Part shown: positions 7,349 to 14,777 of the stretch, piece after piece | Layout of the letters: every line of letters begins with the position of its first letter | Position numbering within the stretch: the first letter of the stretch is position 1 | Program-made: the position numbers and the translations under genes | IMG/VR virus record: IMGVR_UViG_3300045963_000097 | Span: 1-22,108 of that record | Strand: one strand, 5' to 3' | Origin: a virus | DNA length: 22,108 bases | The notes under the pieces: model-generated | What the model saw: the letters and a program-made list of their open reading frames with translations, nothing else | Told to the model about the DNA's origin: nothing | Database searches by the model: none

Positions 7349-9808
7349 TCAATCGTTGATGGTGGTCTTGCGAACCACGGCCAGCACATGCATGGGCAGC
7401 GGCTGGTCTTGCACCACAGAGATCTCGGCGCGTCCGCGCTCCCATCCCAGCATTTCGATGCGCACCGGGCCGCTGTACATCGGGGGCGGCGCATCCAGCA
7501 CCGCGGTGCCGAAGCGGCGGAATGGAACGTCCTGCTCGCGGCCTTCGCCGTCCAGCACCTTGGCGCCCAGCGTGTTCAGCAGGCGGATCGTGATCTCGCC
7601 GATGTGTATGCTGTTGCCTTGCGCGGTGCCGCTGCCGGTTCCGGCCTCAGGCGTCAGCATGGTCAGGATAGTCTTGAAGTGCAGGCCGATCAGCGTGCGG
7701 TAGCTGGCGCGCGGCAGCGTGATCTGGCCACCCGTCACCACCTGCTGGGCCATGGCGCTGCCGTCGGCCACCACATCCACCGTCTTGCCTTCCAGGTGGC
7801 CCAGACCGGTGAACACGGTCTGCCCGCTGACGTTGTCCACCAGCTTGGCCGCGTCCACCGTGCAGCCGTAGACCGTTGGCTGCGTGATGGGCGGCAGCGC
7901 ATTGGGGTCAACCGCAGCCGGAAGGATGGGCTGGAAGTAGGTGTCGAACCACTCGATGTAACGCACGGTCACGCCGTTGACGATGCGGCGCACCACCGCC
8001 CACACCTGCTCGCTTGAGCCGATGGGGATGGCGGCCACCCACTCGAAGGCGCCGTCGGTGTAGTGCTTGGCCCAGCCCGTCACCTGCTGGTCGCGGTCCA
8101 GGGTGCACGTCAGCAGCGAGCCGTCGGCCAGCACCAGCCACACCAGCTGGTCGGGCTCCTGTTGGTAGCACATCGACACGATGCCCGAGGCCGTGATGTG
8201 CTCGGCCAGCACCGCCAGGTCAGGGCAGGTGTAGCCGTCGATCTGGAATGTGTAGCCCATCGCGCGCACCTTGCGGCCGGCACGCTGTACGAAGATCGAC
8301 TCCTTGCCGATGGTGAGCGGCCGAACATTCTTGCTGCCGTGTGACGTCTGCGACTTGATCTGCACGACGGTAGGTGTAATCGGTCTGTCGATTCCACCCT
8401 GCATGCTGAACTCACCCCCATACGTGTGGATGATCAGGATGCGCGCCGCGGCGAGGTAGCTGATTGGGTTGATCTCGTCGCTGGCGATGGTGAACGAGCA
8501 GGCGTCCGAATCGGCCACACCCTTGGTGAAGTCCAGATAGAGGCCGGTGCGGCTGCCCCAAATGGTCTGCGGGTACTTGGTCGATCCGGCGCACCACAGG
8601 CGCTGCTCGTGCAGCGTGCCCGTGCGAGGGTAGCCGTTGGTGGCGCTCCACACGGGCGCCTCCAGCGTCCAGGCTAATCCGGGCGACGCCACGATGCTGG
8701 TCATCGCGGTCACGATGCGGGCCGTCACTGCTGCGTCGCTGGCGTAGTTGGTGATCAGCACCATGCCGCCATTCAGGCGCACGTACTTGCCGACGTCCTC
8801 CGACCGGAAGGTGCTGCCGCTGATCCCCCATGCGCCAGATGCGTAGCTGGTCGACGCGAAGTCGGTGCTGGTGGTGGCGGCAATCTGGGCCGGGTTGGTG
8901 TAGCCCGTGATCGTGGCGACGCCGCTGTCGGCGTAGAGCGTCTTGCCGACATCGGTCGCAAGGAATGGAGCGCCGGTTGCCGTGACGGTGATGGCGCCCG
9001 TCTTGGCGGTCAGCGTGATGGTACCGCTGCGCTGCGCTGCACCGGTCAGCGTGATGGAGGTTCCGATCGGATCCTTGGCCGTCGGCACAGCCAGCGCCTG
9101 GGGTGAGACATCGAGGTACCACGCACCGCTGGCCAGCGCCGTGCTGGCGAATGCCGTGGTGATGCTGACCGTGACGTGCGTGGTGTCGGTGAAGGCTGTC
9201 ACCTTGCCGCTGCCGGCCGACGAGATCAGGTTGCGGCCGACGTCGCTTTGCAGGAACACCGCCGCGCTGGCTGTGGCTGTCACGGTGCCCGTCGTCGCGC
9301 CCAGGGTCAGGTTGGCCGCCAGATAGTGGCCCTGCTCATCGAACGGCTGCACCGTGAAGGGCGCGGCCGACAAGTCCCACAGCACACTGCTGAAAGATCG
9401 CAGCCGGTACGGTGCCACCGACGCATGGAACAGGAACATCGTGTCGGCGCCCTGCACGTAGTCGATGTCGGCCAGCATCGCTTCGGTGTATGGGCTCACC
9501 AGCTCGATGCCGGTGTACACGCCGCTGGGCGAGAAGATCCGCACGTACAGGTCACCGAACTCCAGCATGTAGGACGCGCTGCGGCTGACGATGAACTCGA
9601 TCAGCCGGGCCTTCTTGGTGCCGCTGTACTTGGCCGCCTGGGAGTAGAAGGTGCCCTCGCGCCGCACCGCGCCGCCGTGGATGACGGGGTGGCAGTTCTG
9701 CATCGTCTTGGCCGCGTTGTTGTAGCGGTCGATGTCGGTGCGGCCATGCAGGCGCGGGCTGATCTCCCCGGCCGTGAAGTTTGTCTGAACGAGGCTCAGC
9801 CGCGGCAT
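7349..9808 (-). CDS. Tail tubular protein B / nozzle (T7 gp12-like, 819 aa)
   Basis: The ATG at 9808 lies one base after the previous stop. MPRLSLVQTNFTAGEISPRL with LHGRTDIDRYNNAAKTMQNC (20-39) and a GGAVRREGT segment is the hallmark N-terminus of the tail tubular B family. Length is close to T7 gp12 (794). Between residues ~166 and 388 three related beta modules are inserted, each with DVG(K/R) and a final Trp (W230, W327, W380), of the kind databases often label FCCH-like. The rest is beta-propeller-like, with RLWCAGSTKYPQTIWGSRTG at 403-422 and DQLVWLVLADGSLLTCTLDR later. Six copies would form the tail nozzle. No catalytic motif is evident. Confidence 0.93.
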   Translation of the reverse strand: MPRLSLVQTNFTAGEISPRLHGRTDIDRYNNAAKTMQNCHPVIHGGAVRREGTFYSQAAKYSGTKKARLIEFIVSRSASYMLEFGDLYVRIFSPSGVYTGIELVSPYTEAMLADIDYVQGADTMFLFHASVAPYRLRSFSSVLWDLSAAPFTVQPFDEQGHYLAANLTLGATTGTVTATASAAVFLQSDVGRNLISSAGSGKVTAFTDTTHVTVSITTAFASTALASGAWYLDVSPQALAVPTAKDPIGTSITLTGAAQRSGTITLTAKTGAITVTATGAPFLATDVGKTLYADSGVATITGYTNPAQIAATTSTDFASTSYASGAWGISGSTFRSEDVGKYVRLNGGMVLITNYASDAAVTARIVTAMTSIVASPGLAWTLEAPVWSATNGYPRTGTLHEQRLWCAGSTKYPQTIWGSRTGLYLDFTKGVADSDACSFTIASDEINPISYLAAARILIIHTYGGEFSMQGGIDRPITPTVVQIKSQTSHGSKNVRPLTIGKESIFVQRAGRKVRAMGYTFQIDGYTCPDLAVLAEHITASGIVSMCYQQEPDQLVWLVLADGSLLTCTLDRDQQVTGWAKHYTDGAFEWVAAIPIGSSEQVWAVVRRIVNGVTVRYIEWFDTYFQPILPAAVDPNALPPITQPTVYGCTVDAAKLVDNVSGQTVFTGLGHLEGKTVDVVADGSAMAQQVVTGGQITLPRASYRTLIGLHFKTILTMLTPEAGTGSGTAQGNSIHIGEITIRLLNTLGAKVLDGEGREQDVPFRRFGTAVLDAPPPMYSGPVRIEMLGWERGRAEISVVQDQPLPMHVLAVVRKTTIND
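8645..9313 (-). repeat. Three diverged beta modules inside tail tubular protein B
   Basis: The coding segment for residues 166-388 contains three related units of about 60-70 residues. Anchors are Asp-Val-Gly-(Lys/Arg) at 189, 286 and 338, a following Val/Thr-rich strand pair, an Ala-Ser-Thr or Ser-Ile-Val turn, and a terminal Trp at 230, 327 and 380. Units one and two are the most alike, sharing an ASGAW ending; unit three is degenerate. Confidence 0.72.
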
Positions 9809-9809
9809 G

Positions 9810-10397
9810 TCACTGCCCAGCCAGGTCGCGGTTGCTGAAGCGGGCCTGCAGCAGCCTGAAGTCGCCCAGCGTCTGCGGCGGCTGGTCCTGCGAGTCGGTG
9901 GTGCGGGCGCGCTTGAGGATCGGCTCGATGGCCTGGTCGATCAGCTGCTCCAGGCTCGTGCTCTGCGTGATCGGGTACGCCAGCGCCTGGCGCATCGCCA
10001 TGGTCACGGCCATGATCAGCAGCGGCGTCCAGGTGTCCTCGACCGTGTTCTTCCAGACGTAGCGCAGCTTCAGCGTGGACTGGTTCATCAGGATCTTGCC
10101 GCTCTCGATCATGTGATCAGGCTCGTATCCGTCCTCACCGGTGGCCAGCAGTCGCAGGAAGTCGGCAGGCAGCGTGAACTGCGCCGACCAGTCGAAGGCC
10201 GGCACGTCGGTGTCTGGGCTCAGCAGCACGCGCTTGATGCAGCAGTTCCATGGGTGCGTGCTCAGCACGTAGTCGCGCACCGTCGGGTACAGGTTGGCGC
10301 ACTGCCGGGCCCGGTCGCTGCTGTCGTCCAGCGCATTGATGGTCTGCGCGCCATTCATCAGCAGCGCGTTGGAGCAGATCGAGACAGCCGACGTCAT
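9810..10397 (-). CDS. Tail tubular protein A (T7 gp11-like, 195 aa)
   Basis: The ATG at 10397 has AAGGA about seven bases upstream, between terminator and start. The product has the size and signature of the tail tubular A family (T7 gp11 is 196 residues): an N-terminal helix MTSAVSICSNALLMNGAQTI, then RARQCANLYPTVRDYVLSTH (29-48), PWNCCIKRVLL at 49-59, and PADFLRLLATG. These match the phage 'gatekeeper' pattern. It would form the dodecameric ring that connects portal to nozzle. Its stop is separated from the tail tubular B start by one base. Two adjacent Cys follow the Trp at 50, uncommon but neutral. Confidence 0.93.
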   Translation of the reverse strand: MTSAVSICSNALLMNGAQTINALDDSSDRARQCANLYPTVRDYVLSTHPWNCCIKRVLLSPDTDVPAFDWSAQFTLPADFLRLLATGEDGYEPDHMIESGKILMNQSTLKLRYVWKNTVEDTWTPLLIMAVTMAMRQALAYPITQSTSLEQLIDQAIEPILKRARTTDSQDQPPQTLGDFRLLQARFSNRDLAGQ

Positions 10398-10412
10398 GGT
10401 GTTCCTTCATGG

Positions 10413-10448
10413 AAAAAGGCCCGGCGCTGCAGTGACAGCGGCCGGGCC
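10413..10448 (-). terminator. Rho-independent terminator after the head module
   Basis: On the minus strand, GGCCCGGC (10448-10441) pairs with GCCGGGCC (10425-10418). After a single bulged C, GCTG pairs with CAGC to extend the stem by four, closing a six-base loop. Five T follow at 10417-10413, the usual U-tract. It sits between the cement-type gene and tail tubular protein A, 15 bases before that gene's ATG, and would reduce transcription into the tail module. Confidence 0.88.
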
Positions 10449-10467
10449 CGTGGCCGTGCGAGCAGGA

Positions 10468-11172
10468 TCAGTCCTGCACGTAGGCGACCTTCAGCGTGAT
10501 GACCTGGCCGGCGGCCAGCACCGCGCCGGCAACCGTGGAGACCAGCGTGCAGTCATCGGTGGCGCTGGCGAAGCCGTTGCCCACGGTGTTGCTGTCGTCC
10601 GTGGTCTCGAAGCCGCCGCCGGTCATGCTCATGGCCTGCGCGGTGTTGCTGGCCGTGGCCGCAGAGCTCAGTGTGACCGTCGCCCCGATGGCCGACCCCG
10701 AGACCGCCACGATGGTGGTGTTCGACGGGATGCCGGTGCCGGTGACCAGCGCGCCAGCCTGGAACGCTCCGGGCGATGCGGTGATGATGGCCTGCGTGGA
10801 GCCGCTCACAGTGGTCAGCGTTCCGGTGTTCACCTGCTCCGAGGCAGTCGGCACAGCCGTACTGGCCGACGCCACCGAAGTGGCAGCCAGGTGGCGCGCC
10901 GCGACGATGTTGTCGCCCAGGTTGATGGTGCTCGACGCCGTGCCGGCCGTGAAGGTCAGCTTCGACAGGTGGCCGACGATGCGCGCCTTCAACGGCAGCT
11001 TGCCCCAGTAGATCTTGTCGGCGATGGCCAGCGTGCCGGCGGGCACCACGAAGAACGACTCGAAGAAGCGCAGCCGGCCGCCGACCTTGTTGGCCTTGGT
11101 GCGCGTGGCCAGCGGCTGGCCGAAGGCCGGGCCGTTGACGATGGTTTGGACGTCGGCGAAATAGTTTGCCAT
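10468..11172 (-). CDS. Probable head decoration/cement-type protein with inserted beta module (234 aa)
   Basis: The ATG at 11172 has AAGGAACC a few bases upstream. The N-terminal ~100 residues look like a jelly-roll: GGRLRFFESFFVVPAGTLAI at 31-50, then a WGKLPLKARIVGHLSKLTF strand pair and STINLGDN. The middle (roughly residues 115-175) carries a common phage module, with QAGALVTGTGIPSNTTIVAV at 138-157 followed by ATVTLSSAATAS. The C-terminus returns to beta strands ending VITLKVAYVQD. In BPP-1 the gene next to the major capsid gene encodes the cement protein, which suggests the same role here; that is inference. A strong terminator lies twenty bases beyond the stop. Confidence 0.75.
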   Translation of the reverse strand: MANYFADVQTIVNGPAFGQPLATRTKANKVGGRLRFFESFFVVPAGTLAIADKIYWGKLPLKARIVGHLSKLTFTAGTASSTINLGDNIVAARHLAATSVASASTAVPTASEQVNTGTLTTVSGSTQAIITASPGAFQAGALVTGTGIPSNTTIVAVSGSAIGATVTLSSAATASNTAQAMSMTGGGFETTDDSNTVGNGFASATDDCTLVSTVAGAVLAAGQVITLKVAYVQD

Positions 11173-11196
11173 GGTGGTTCCTTGGTTGCTTGCCGC

Positions 11197-12093
11197 TTAC
11201 TCGAAGCAGGAGATTTCGACAACGCCTTCGTCTTCGAGCCGCGTGGCCGCGATGGACATGCGGGCGTAGACCTGCGCGCTGTAGTTCTTGCCCGGCAGCA
11301 CGTCGATGCTCGACACGATGTCCTTGCCGACGCCCAGGCCCATGCACGATCGGCTGAAGGCCAGCGCGAAGCGGCTGTTCACACTGGACGTGTAGGCCAG
11401 GCGCTCGCTGCGCACGAACTTGAAGCCCAGGAAGGTGTCGATCTGGCCCATAGCCAGCGCCTTCACCGAGTTGTAGTCGATGGACTTGATTTCCGTCGTG
11501 CCGTACAGGTTGGTCAGCATCTTGGCGTTGACCACGCACACACGCGCCGAGCTCTCGTTGTTCGACTGGCCGTCGAGCGCCATGCTCTGGTCGTCGTCCA
11601 CCTCGTTGCTGTCCAAGATTTCCTTGGTTGCCAGCAGCTTGGCCAGCGTCAGCGACGTGCCGCCCACCGCGATCTTCTGGCTCGACGGCAAGGCGATCAG
11701 GCCGGTGTTGGTGCGGGCATTGCCGCGCGCCGCGGCGATGATGATGTCGTCCTTCTGGCGGTTCAGCGCCATCACGGCCAGACCGGCATAAGGCGAGGTC
11801 GGGTCCGCCAGCATGCGGATCTTGTCCATCTCATCCACCAGCTCGGCCCAGCCCTTGTCCTGCAGATCGAGCCAGCGGCGCGAGTGCGGCACTTCGACAT
11901 ACTTGGTGTCGGCGTGGCGGCTGGTGATGTCGTAGGCCTCGGCCTTGCCGATCCGCTCGACGCTCTTCGACTGGCCGACGATGCCGGCTTCCATCTGGCA
12001 CCACGGCGCCAGGCGGGATTGACGTTGTTGGAACAGCGTGCGGAAGTTGGTCCCGTACTGCTGCACCATCGCTTCGGTGACTTGAAAGCTCAT
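11197..12093 (-). CDS. Major capsid protein (298 aa)
   Basis: The ATG at 12093 has AGGAG at 12104-12100, spaced six bases, the best ribosome site in the window, fitting a highly made protein. The sequence has the pattern of the HK97-fold capsid proteins of BPP-1-like and related short-tailed phages. It begins with an N-terminal MSFQVTEAMVQQYGTNFRTL, then HADTKYVEVPHSRRWLDLQD (60-79), a helix KIRMLADPTSPYAGLAVMAL (91-110), and a C-terminal region with RSERLAYTSSVNSRFALAFS. It directly follows the scaffold gene, which is the common order. It would assemble the icosahedral shell. The neighbour downstream is a likely cement protein. The name is secure; oligomeric details are not visible. Confidence 0.93.
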   Translation of the reverse strand: MSFQVTEAMVQQYGTNFRTLFQQRQSRLAPWCQMEAGIVGQSKSVERIGKAEAYDITSRHADTKYVEVPHSRRWLDLQDKGWAELVDEMDKIRMLADPTSPYAGLAVMALNRQKDDIIIAAARGNARTNTGLIALPSSQKIAVGGTSLTLAKLLATKEILDSNEVDDDQSMALDGQSNNESSARVCVVNAKMLTNLYGTTEIKSIDYNSVKALAMGQIDTFLGFKFVRSERLAYTSSVNSRFALAFSRSCMGLGVGKDIVSSIDVLPGKNYSAQVYARMSIAATRLEDEGVVEISCFE

Positions 12094-12287
12094 GAGTAGC
12101 TCCTGAAAGTTGAACGGTTGTTCGCCTATCGGGTTGTCCCTTTCGGGGCCCAGCTACGTGGAGCTACACCGGCTGCAGTGCGCGCTCAGGACGGGCGGTC
12201 GAGGGTTGCCCCTCGCCGGTTGTCCGCATGCCACTGCGGGCCGGCTGCGCAACTGTCAGCGCAACCGGCTGGCGCATTCAAGCCAGG
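12094..12287 (-). ncRNA. Structured 5' leader of the major capsid gene (candidate cis RNA element)
   Basis: This is the longest gene-free stretch. Read on the minus strand it can form an 11-bp stem (arms 12240-12250 and 12259-12269, one G-U pair, 8-base loop). Directly beside it is a 5-bp stem (12224-12228 with 12235-12239), then CGAGGG-GCAA-CCCTCG (12200-12215) with a GNRA-type loop. A short CCC-GAAA-GGG (12138-12147) and GAAC-AACC-GTTC (12112-12123) lie near the capsid ribosome site. No U-tract follows, so it is not a plain terminator. No promoter matching the usual consensus is evident. Role in regulating capsid synthesis or mRNA processing is inference. Confidence 0.5.
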
Positions 12288-13172
12288 TCAGACTGACGAC
12301 TGGAACGACATCGAGCCCGTGCGCTTGGCGGCCGTCCCATGCAACGCGGCGTAGTGCGCCGCCACCTTGGCCTTGACCACTGCATGCTGCGGGTCGTTCG
12401 GGTTCCAGTAGGCAGCCGACTTCGCCAACGACTCGACATCGGGCTCCGCCATCGCTCCAGCGGCGGCCGGCGTGCCACGGTCCTCGCCCAGTTCCTTGCC
12501 CACCGCAGCCAGCAGCCGCACGATGCGCGGGTCGTTGCCGTGGTCCTTCAAGATGCCTTCGAAGTCGGCGCCGCCGTATGCCTTGCCGGCGCGATAGGCA
12601 GCCTGCACGCCCGCCTGGAATTCGGCGTCGGTCTTCCAACCCTGGCGCAGTTCGGCCGTGGCCGCCTCGGCGCTGAGTTGGTCGCCGGCGGCGGCGTTCT
12701 TGATGCTGCGGTCCAGGAACTCGCCGACCACGGTGTCGAGCTGCTTCTGCGTCAGGCCCACCCCGTGCGCCTTGGCCAGGAACGCCTTGAAGGCTTCATT
12801 GCCCGCCAGGTCTTCAGCCTTCAGCTTGTCGGCCAGCGCCTCGGGCACCGTGACCTTGTAGTCCTCCACGGTCTTGGGCGGCATGTCGCCGGAGCCGAAG
12901 CGCTTTTCCAGGTGGGTGTACGCCTCGCCCATCTTCTTGGCCGAGTCTTCCAGGTTCAGCGTCTTGCCGTCTTCGCCGAACACGCGCAGCTTTTCCGGCA
13001 GCCACGCATGTGGGTCGGCCGGCGCTTGCGGCGTTGGCGCTGCCGCCGCGCCGCTGCCAAGAACGGAAGCAGGTGCAGCAGCGGGTGCGGCAACCGGCGC
13101 AGATGCGGCGGGAGCAGCATCAGGAGAAGCAGCAGTAGAAGGCGCTGCATTGCCAGAGGTGTCGTCAGACAT
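12288..13172 (-). CDS. Capsid assembly scaffolding protein (T7 gp9-like, 294 aa)
   Basis: The ATG at 13172 has AAGGA about ten bases upstream and overlaps the end of the repeat-protein gene by eight bases. The N-terminal ~55 residues are Ala/Pro-rich and probably disordered, followed by DPHAWLPEKLRVFGEDGKTL, a start pattern I associate with phage capsid-assembly proteins. Helices with KMGEAYTHLEKRFGSG, EDYKVTVPEALADKLKAED and VVGEFLDRS follow. The protein is charged and highly helical, ends with a helix AHYAALHGTAAKRTGSMSFQ, and sits directly before the major capsid gene, as in T7 (gp9, about 307 residues). It would direct procapsid assembly and then leave. The stop is followed by the 194-base leader. 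Confidence 0.88.
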   Translation of the reverse strand: MSDDTSGNAAPSTAASPDAAPAASAPVAAPAAAPASVLGSGAAAAPTPQAPADPHAWLPEKLRVFGEDGKTLNLEDSAKKMGEAYTHLEKRFGSGDMPPKTVEDYKVTVPEALADKLKAEDLAGNEAFKAFLAKAHGVGLTQKQLDTVVGEFLDRSIKNAAAGDQLSAEAATAELRQGWKTDAEFQAGVQAAYRAGKAYGGADFEGILKDHGNDPRIVRLLAAVGKELGEDRGTPAAAGAMAEPDVESLAKSAAYWNPNDPQHAVVKAKVAAHYAALHGTAAKRTGSMSFQSSV

Positions 13173-14307
13173 GTTCGATGGTCCTTGTCATGGGTAGGGG
13201 TTGTGAGCGGATCAGCTCCGCTCGGGCTTGACTGCGCACCAGCTCGGGCCGTGGCGCAGAAATTTGCAGGGCAATCGGCATCGGGCATCGACCGGCCCAT
13301 GCGAAGCCGGCGTGAGCTCCCGGCGCCGCCACGGGCCTTCGCGGCTTGCCGATGACCGGCGGCAGCGCTCTGGCGCTCCAGACCATCCGTGCGCGGGTGC
13401 GGCGGGCGATCTGGTCATAGCCGGCCTGGTTGCCGACGTACTGCACAAGCACGGGCGTCTGCACCTGGGAGATGAAGCCCAGCTCGGCGAAGACATCAGC
13501 CGCAACGACATCGGTTCCGGGTGCGGTGATGACTGGCGCATCGACGGCAGCAGACCACGCGAACGAGCCAGCCACGTCAGCGGCCAGCGTGTCGTAGATC
13601 GGCGCACCGACGCTGGCTGAGAAGCTGAACGAAGCCGACACCGTTGAGGCTGTCGTGTCGCTGGAGCCGGTGCTAGGTGCGCCAGCGGCTGCACTCCATG
13701 CGAACGACCCGGCGACATCGGGGGAGACGGTGTCATAGGTCGGAGCCCCGACGCTGGCGCTCCAGGCAAACGAGGCGGCAACGCTGGATGCCGTCGTGTC
13801 GCTGCCTCCGACGCTTGGAGCCGACGCATTGGCAGACCACGCGAAGGAAGCGCTGGCCGCTGGCGTCGTCGTGCCCACCAGTGGCGCAGAGGGTGACGCG
13901 GTCCAGACGAATGACCCGGCAACGGCTGGAGAGTTGACCCCGACCAGCGGCGCTGATGGGCTGGACAGCCATGCGAAGGTGCCAGCAATGCTCGATGCGT
14001 TGACGCCGACAAGCGGGGCGCTGGGTGATGCTGTCCAGGCGAACGATGCAGAGACGGTCGCCGCGTTGACGCCGACCAGTGGCGACGCCACGCTGGCCGA
14101 CCATGCGAAAGAACCGGCAGCGGTCGCGCTGCTGATGTCGATCAGCGGTGTCGATGCCGACGCGGACCAGGCGAAGCTGGCCGCGATGGTTGGCGCCGTG
14201 GTCGGCGAGCTGCCGCCGCTGCCGGCCGTCGTCGGGTCGCGCAGCCGAACATCGTTCGGGTTGGCGTCTGATGGGACGCTGTAGAGAAATACGTCGTTGC
14301 CGGCCAC
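13165..14307 (-). CDS. Tandem-repeat virion-associated protein (FAWSA repeats, 380 aa)
   Basis: The start is GTG at 14307, with AAGGGG about ten bases upstream. Residues ~40-265 hold ten tandem units of consensus xVAxSFAWSASxxAPLVGVx. The Phe of each unit is at 45, 67, 89, 111, 133, 155, 180, 202, 227 and 249, giving spacings of 22 with two of 25 where a GSDTTA-like insertion occurs. Degenerate units follow near residues 273, 308 and 335. The C-terminus is Arg/Pro-rich and repeats an R-x-E-L-(V/I)-R-S-Q motif. Such repeats suggest a beta-solenoid, fibre or extended surface protein. The last eight bases overlap the scaffold gene. I do not know a named family. Confidence 0.8.
   Translation of the reverse strand: MAGNDVFLYSVPSDANPNDVRLRDPTTAGSGGSSPTTAPTIAASFAWSASASTPLIDISSATAAGSFAWSASVASPLVGVNAATVSASFAWTASPSAPLVGVNASSIAGTFAWLSSPSAPLVGVNSPAVAGSFVWTASPSAPLVGTTTPAASASFAWSANASAPSVGGSDTTASSVAASFAWSASVGAPTYDTVSPDVAGSFAWSAAAGAPSTGSSDTTASTVSASFSFSASVGAPIYDTLAADVAGSFAWSAAVDAPVITAPGTDVVAADVFAELGFISQVQTPVLVQYVGNQAGYDQIARRTRARMVWSARALPPVIGKPRRPVAAPGAHAGFAWAGRCPMPIALQISAPRPELVRSQARAELIRSQPLPMTRTIEHV
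13513..14190 (-). repeat. Ten in-frame 66/75-base tandem coding repeats
   Basis: Within the 380-residue protein, DNA units of 66 bases (22 codons), with two of 75 bases, repeat ten times; the units are diverged, mostly about 50-80% alike at protein level. All length changes preserve the reading frame. The two 75-base units share a Gly-Ser-Asp-Thr-Thr-Ala-type extension, so they probably arose by duplication of a unit pair. Confidence 0.88.
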
Positions 14308-14320
14308 GGCAGCGAGCCCC

Positions 14321-14776
14321 TTACGTCGCGATCAGCGTGTTGACCGTGGTTCCGGCCACGTCAGGCGATCCGCTCTTGTAGGCCACGATGTAGTACGGGC
14401 CCGATCCTGGGTTCCAGAAGGTGAAGTTGCCAGATGCATCAGACTGCGTCTGCGCCGCCAGCGTGTCGGCATGCGTCATGTACAGGTCCAGGTCGCACAG
14501 CGGCAGCGCGGTGCCGCTGGAGTCTCGCGTCACGCCTGAGAGCGCTCGGTTGACCAGCGCGAACGGCGTAGCCCTGAACGGCGCAACGCCAGGCGATGCC
14601 CTGAGCAGCTGGCTGTGCGGCTTCGGCCTTGGCGGCGTGCACCCTGCCCCTGGCCCCATCATGGTCGGCGGCCCGCCACTGCCACCAGACCAGCCGGCAG
14701 CACGGCCCGGCGTGGCGACGAGCGAAGGCCCGCCAGCACGCTGAAGACCCGCGCTTCCGCCGACTGCGATTGGCAT
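14321..14776 (-). CDS. Phage protein with carboxypeptidase-regulatory-like beta domain (151 aa)
   Basis: The ATG at 14776 lies one base after the preceding stop (TGA-C-ATG). The N-terminal half is Gly/Pro-rich and probably disordered, with the run GGSGGPPTMMGPGAG at about 31-45. From about residue 77 a compact beta domain follows: SGVTRDSSGTALPLCDLDLY (79-98), then a SDASGNFTFWNPGSGPYYIV strand (112-131) and a C-terminal VNTLIAT. This SG-V-DxxGxPL...SDasGnFtf...GpYyivaYk pattern is that of carboxypeptidase regulatory-like/transthyretin-like domains, which phages use as virion decoration or fibre modules. A surface-exposed role is inference. Confidence 0.72.
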   Translation of the reverse strand: MPIAVGGSAGLQRAGGPSLVATPGRAAGWSGGSGGPPTMMGPGAGCTPPRPKPHSQLLRASPGVAPFRATPFALVNRALSGVTRDSSGTALPLCDLDLYMTHADTLAAQTQSDASGNFTFWNPGSGPYYIVAYKSGSPDVAGTTVNTLIAT

Positions 14777-14777
14777 G

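Noticed and set aside
12094-12287. Intrinsic terminator between scaffold and capsid genes
   Set aside because: Stems are strong, but no U-tract follows any of them on the minus strand, unlike the true terminator at 10413-10448.
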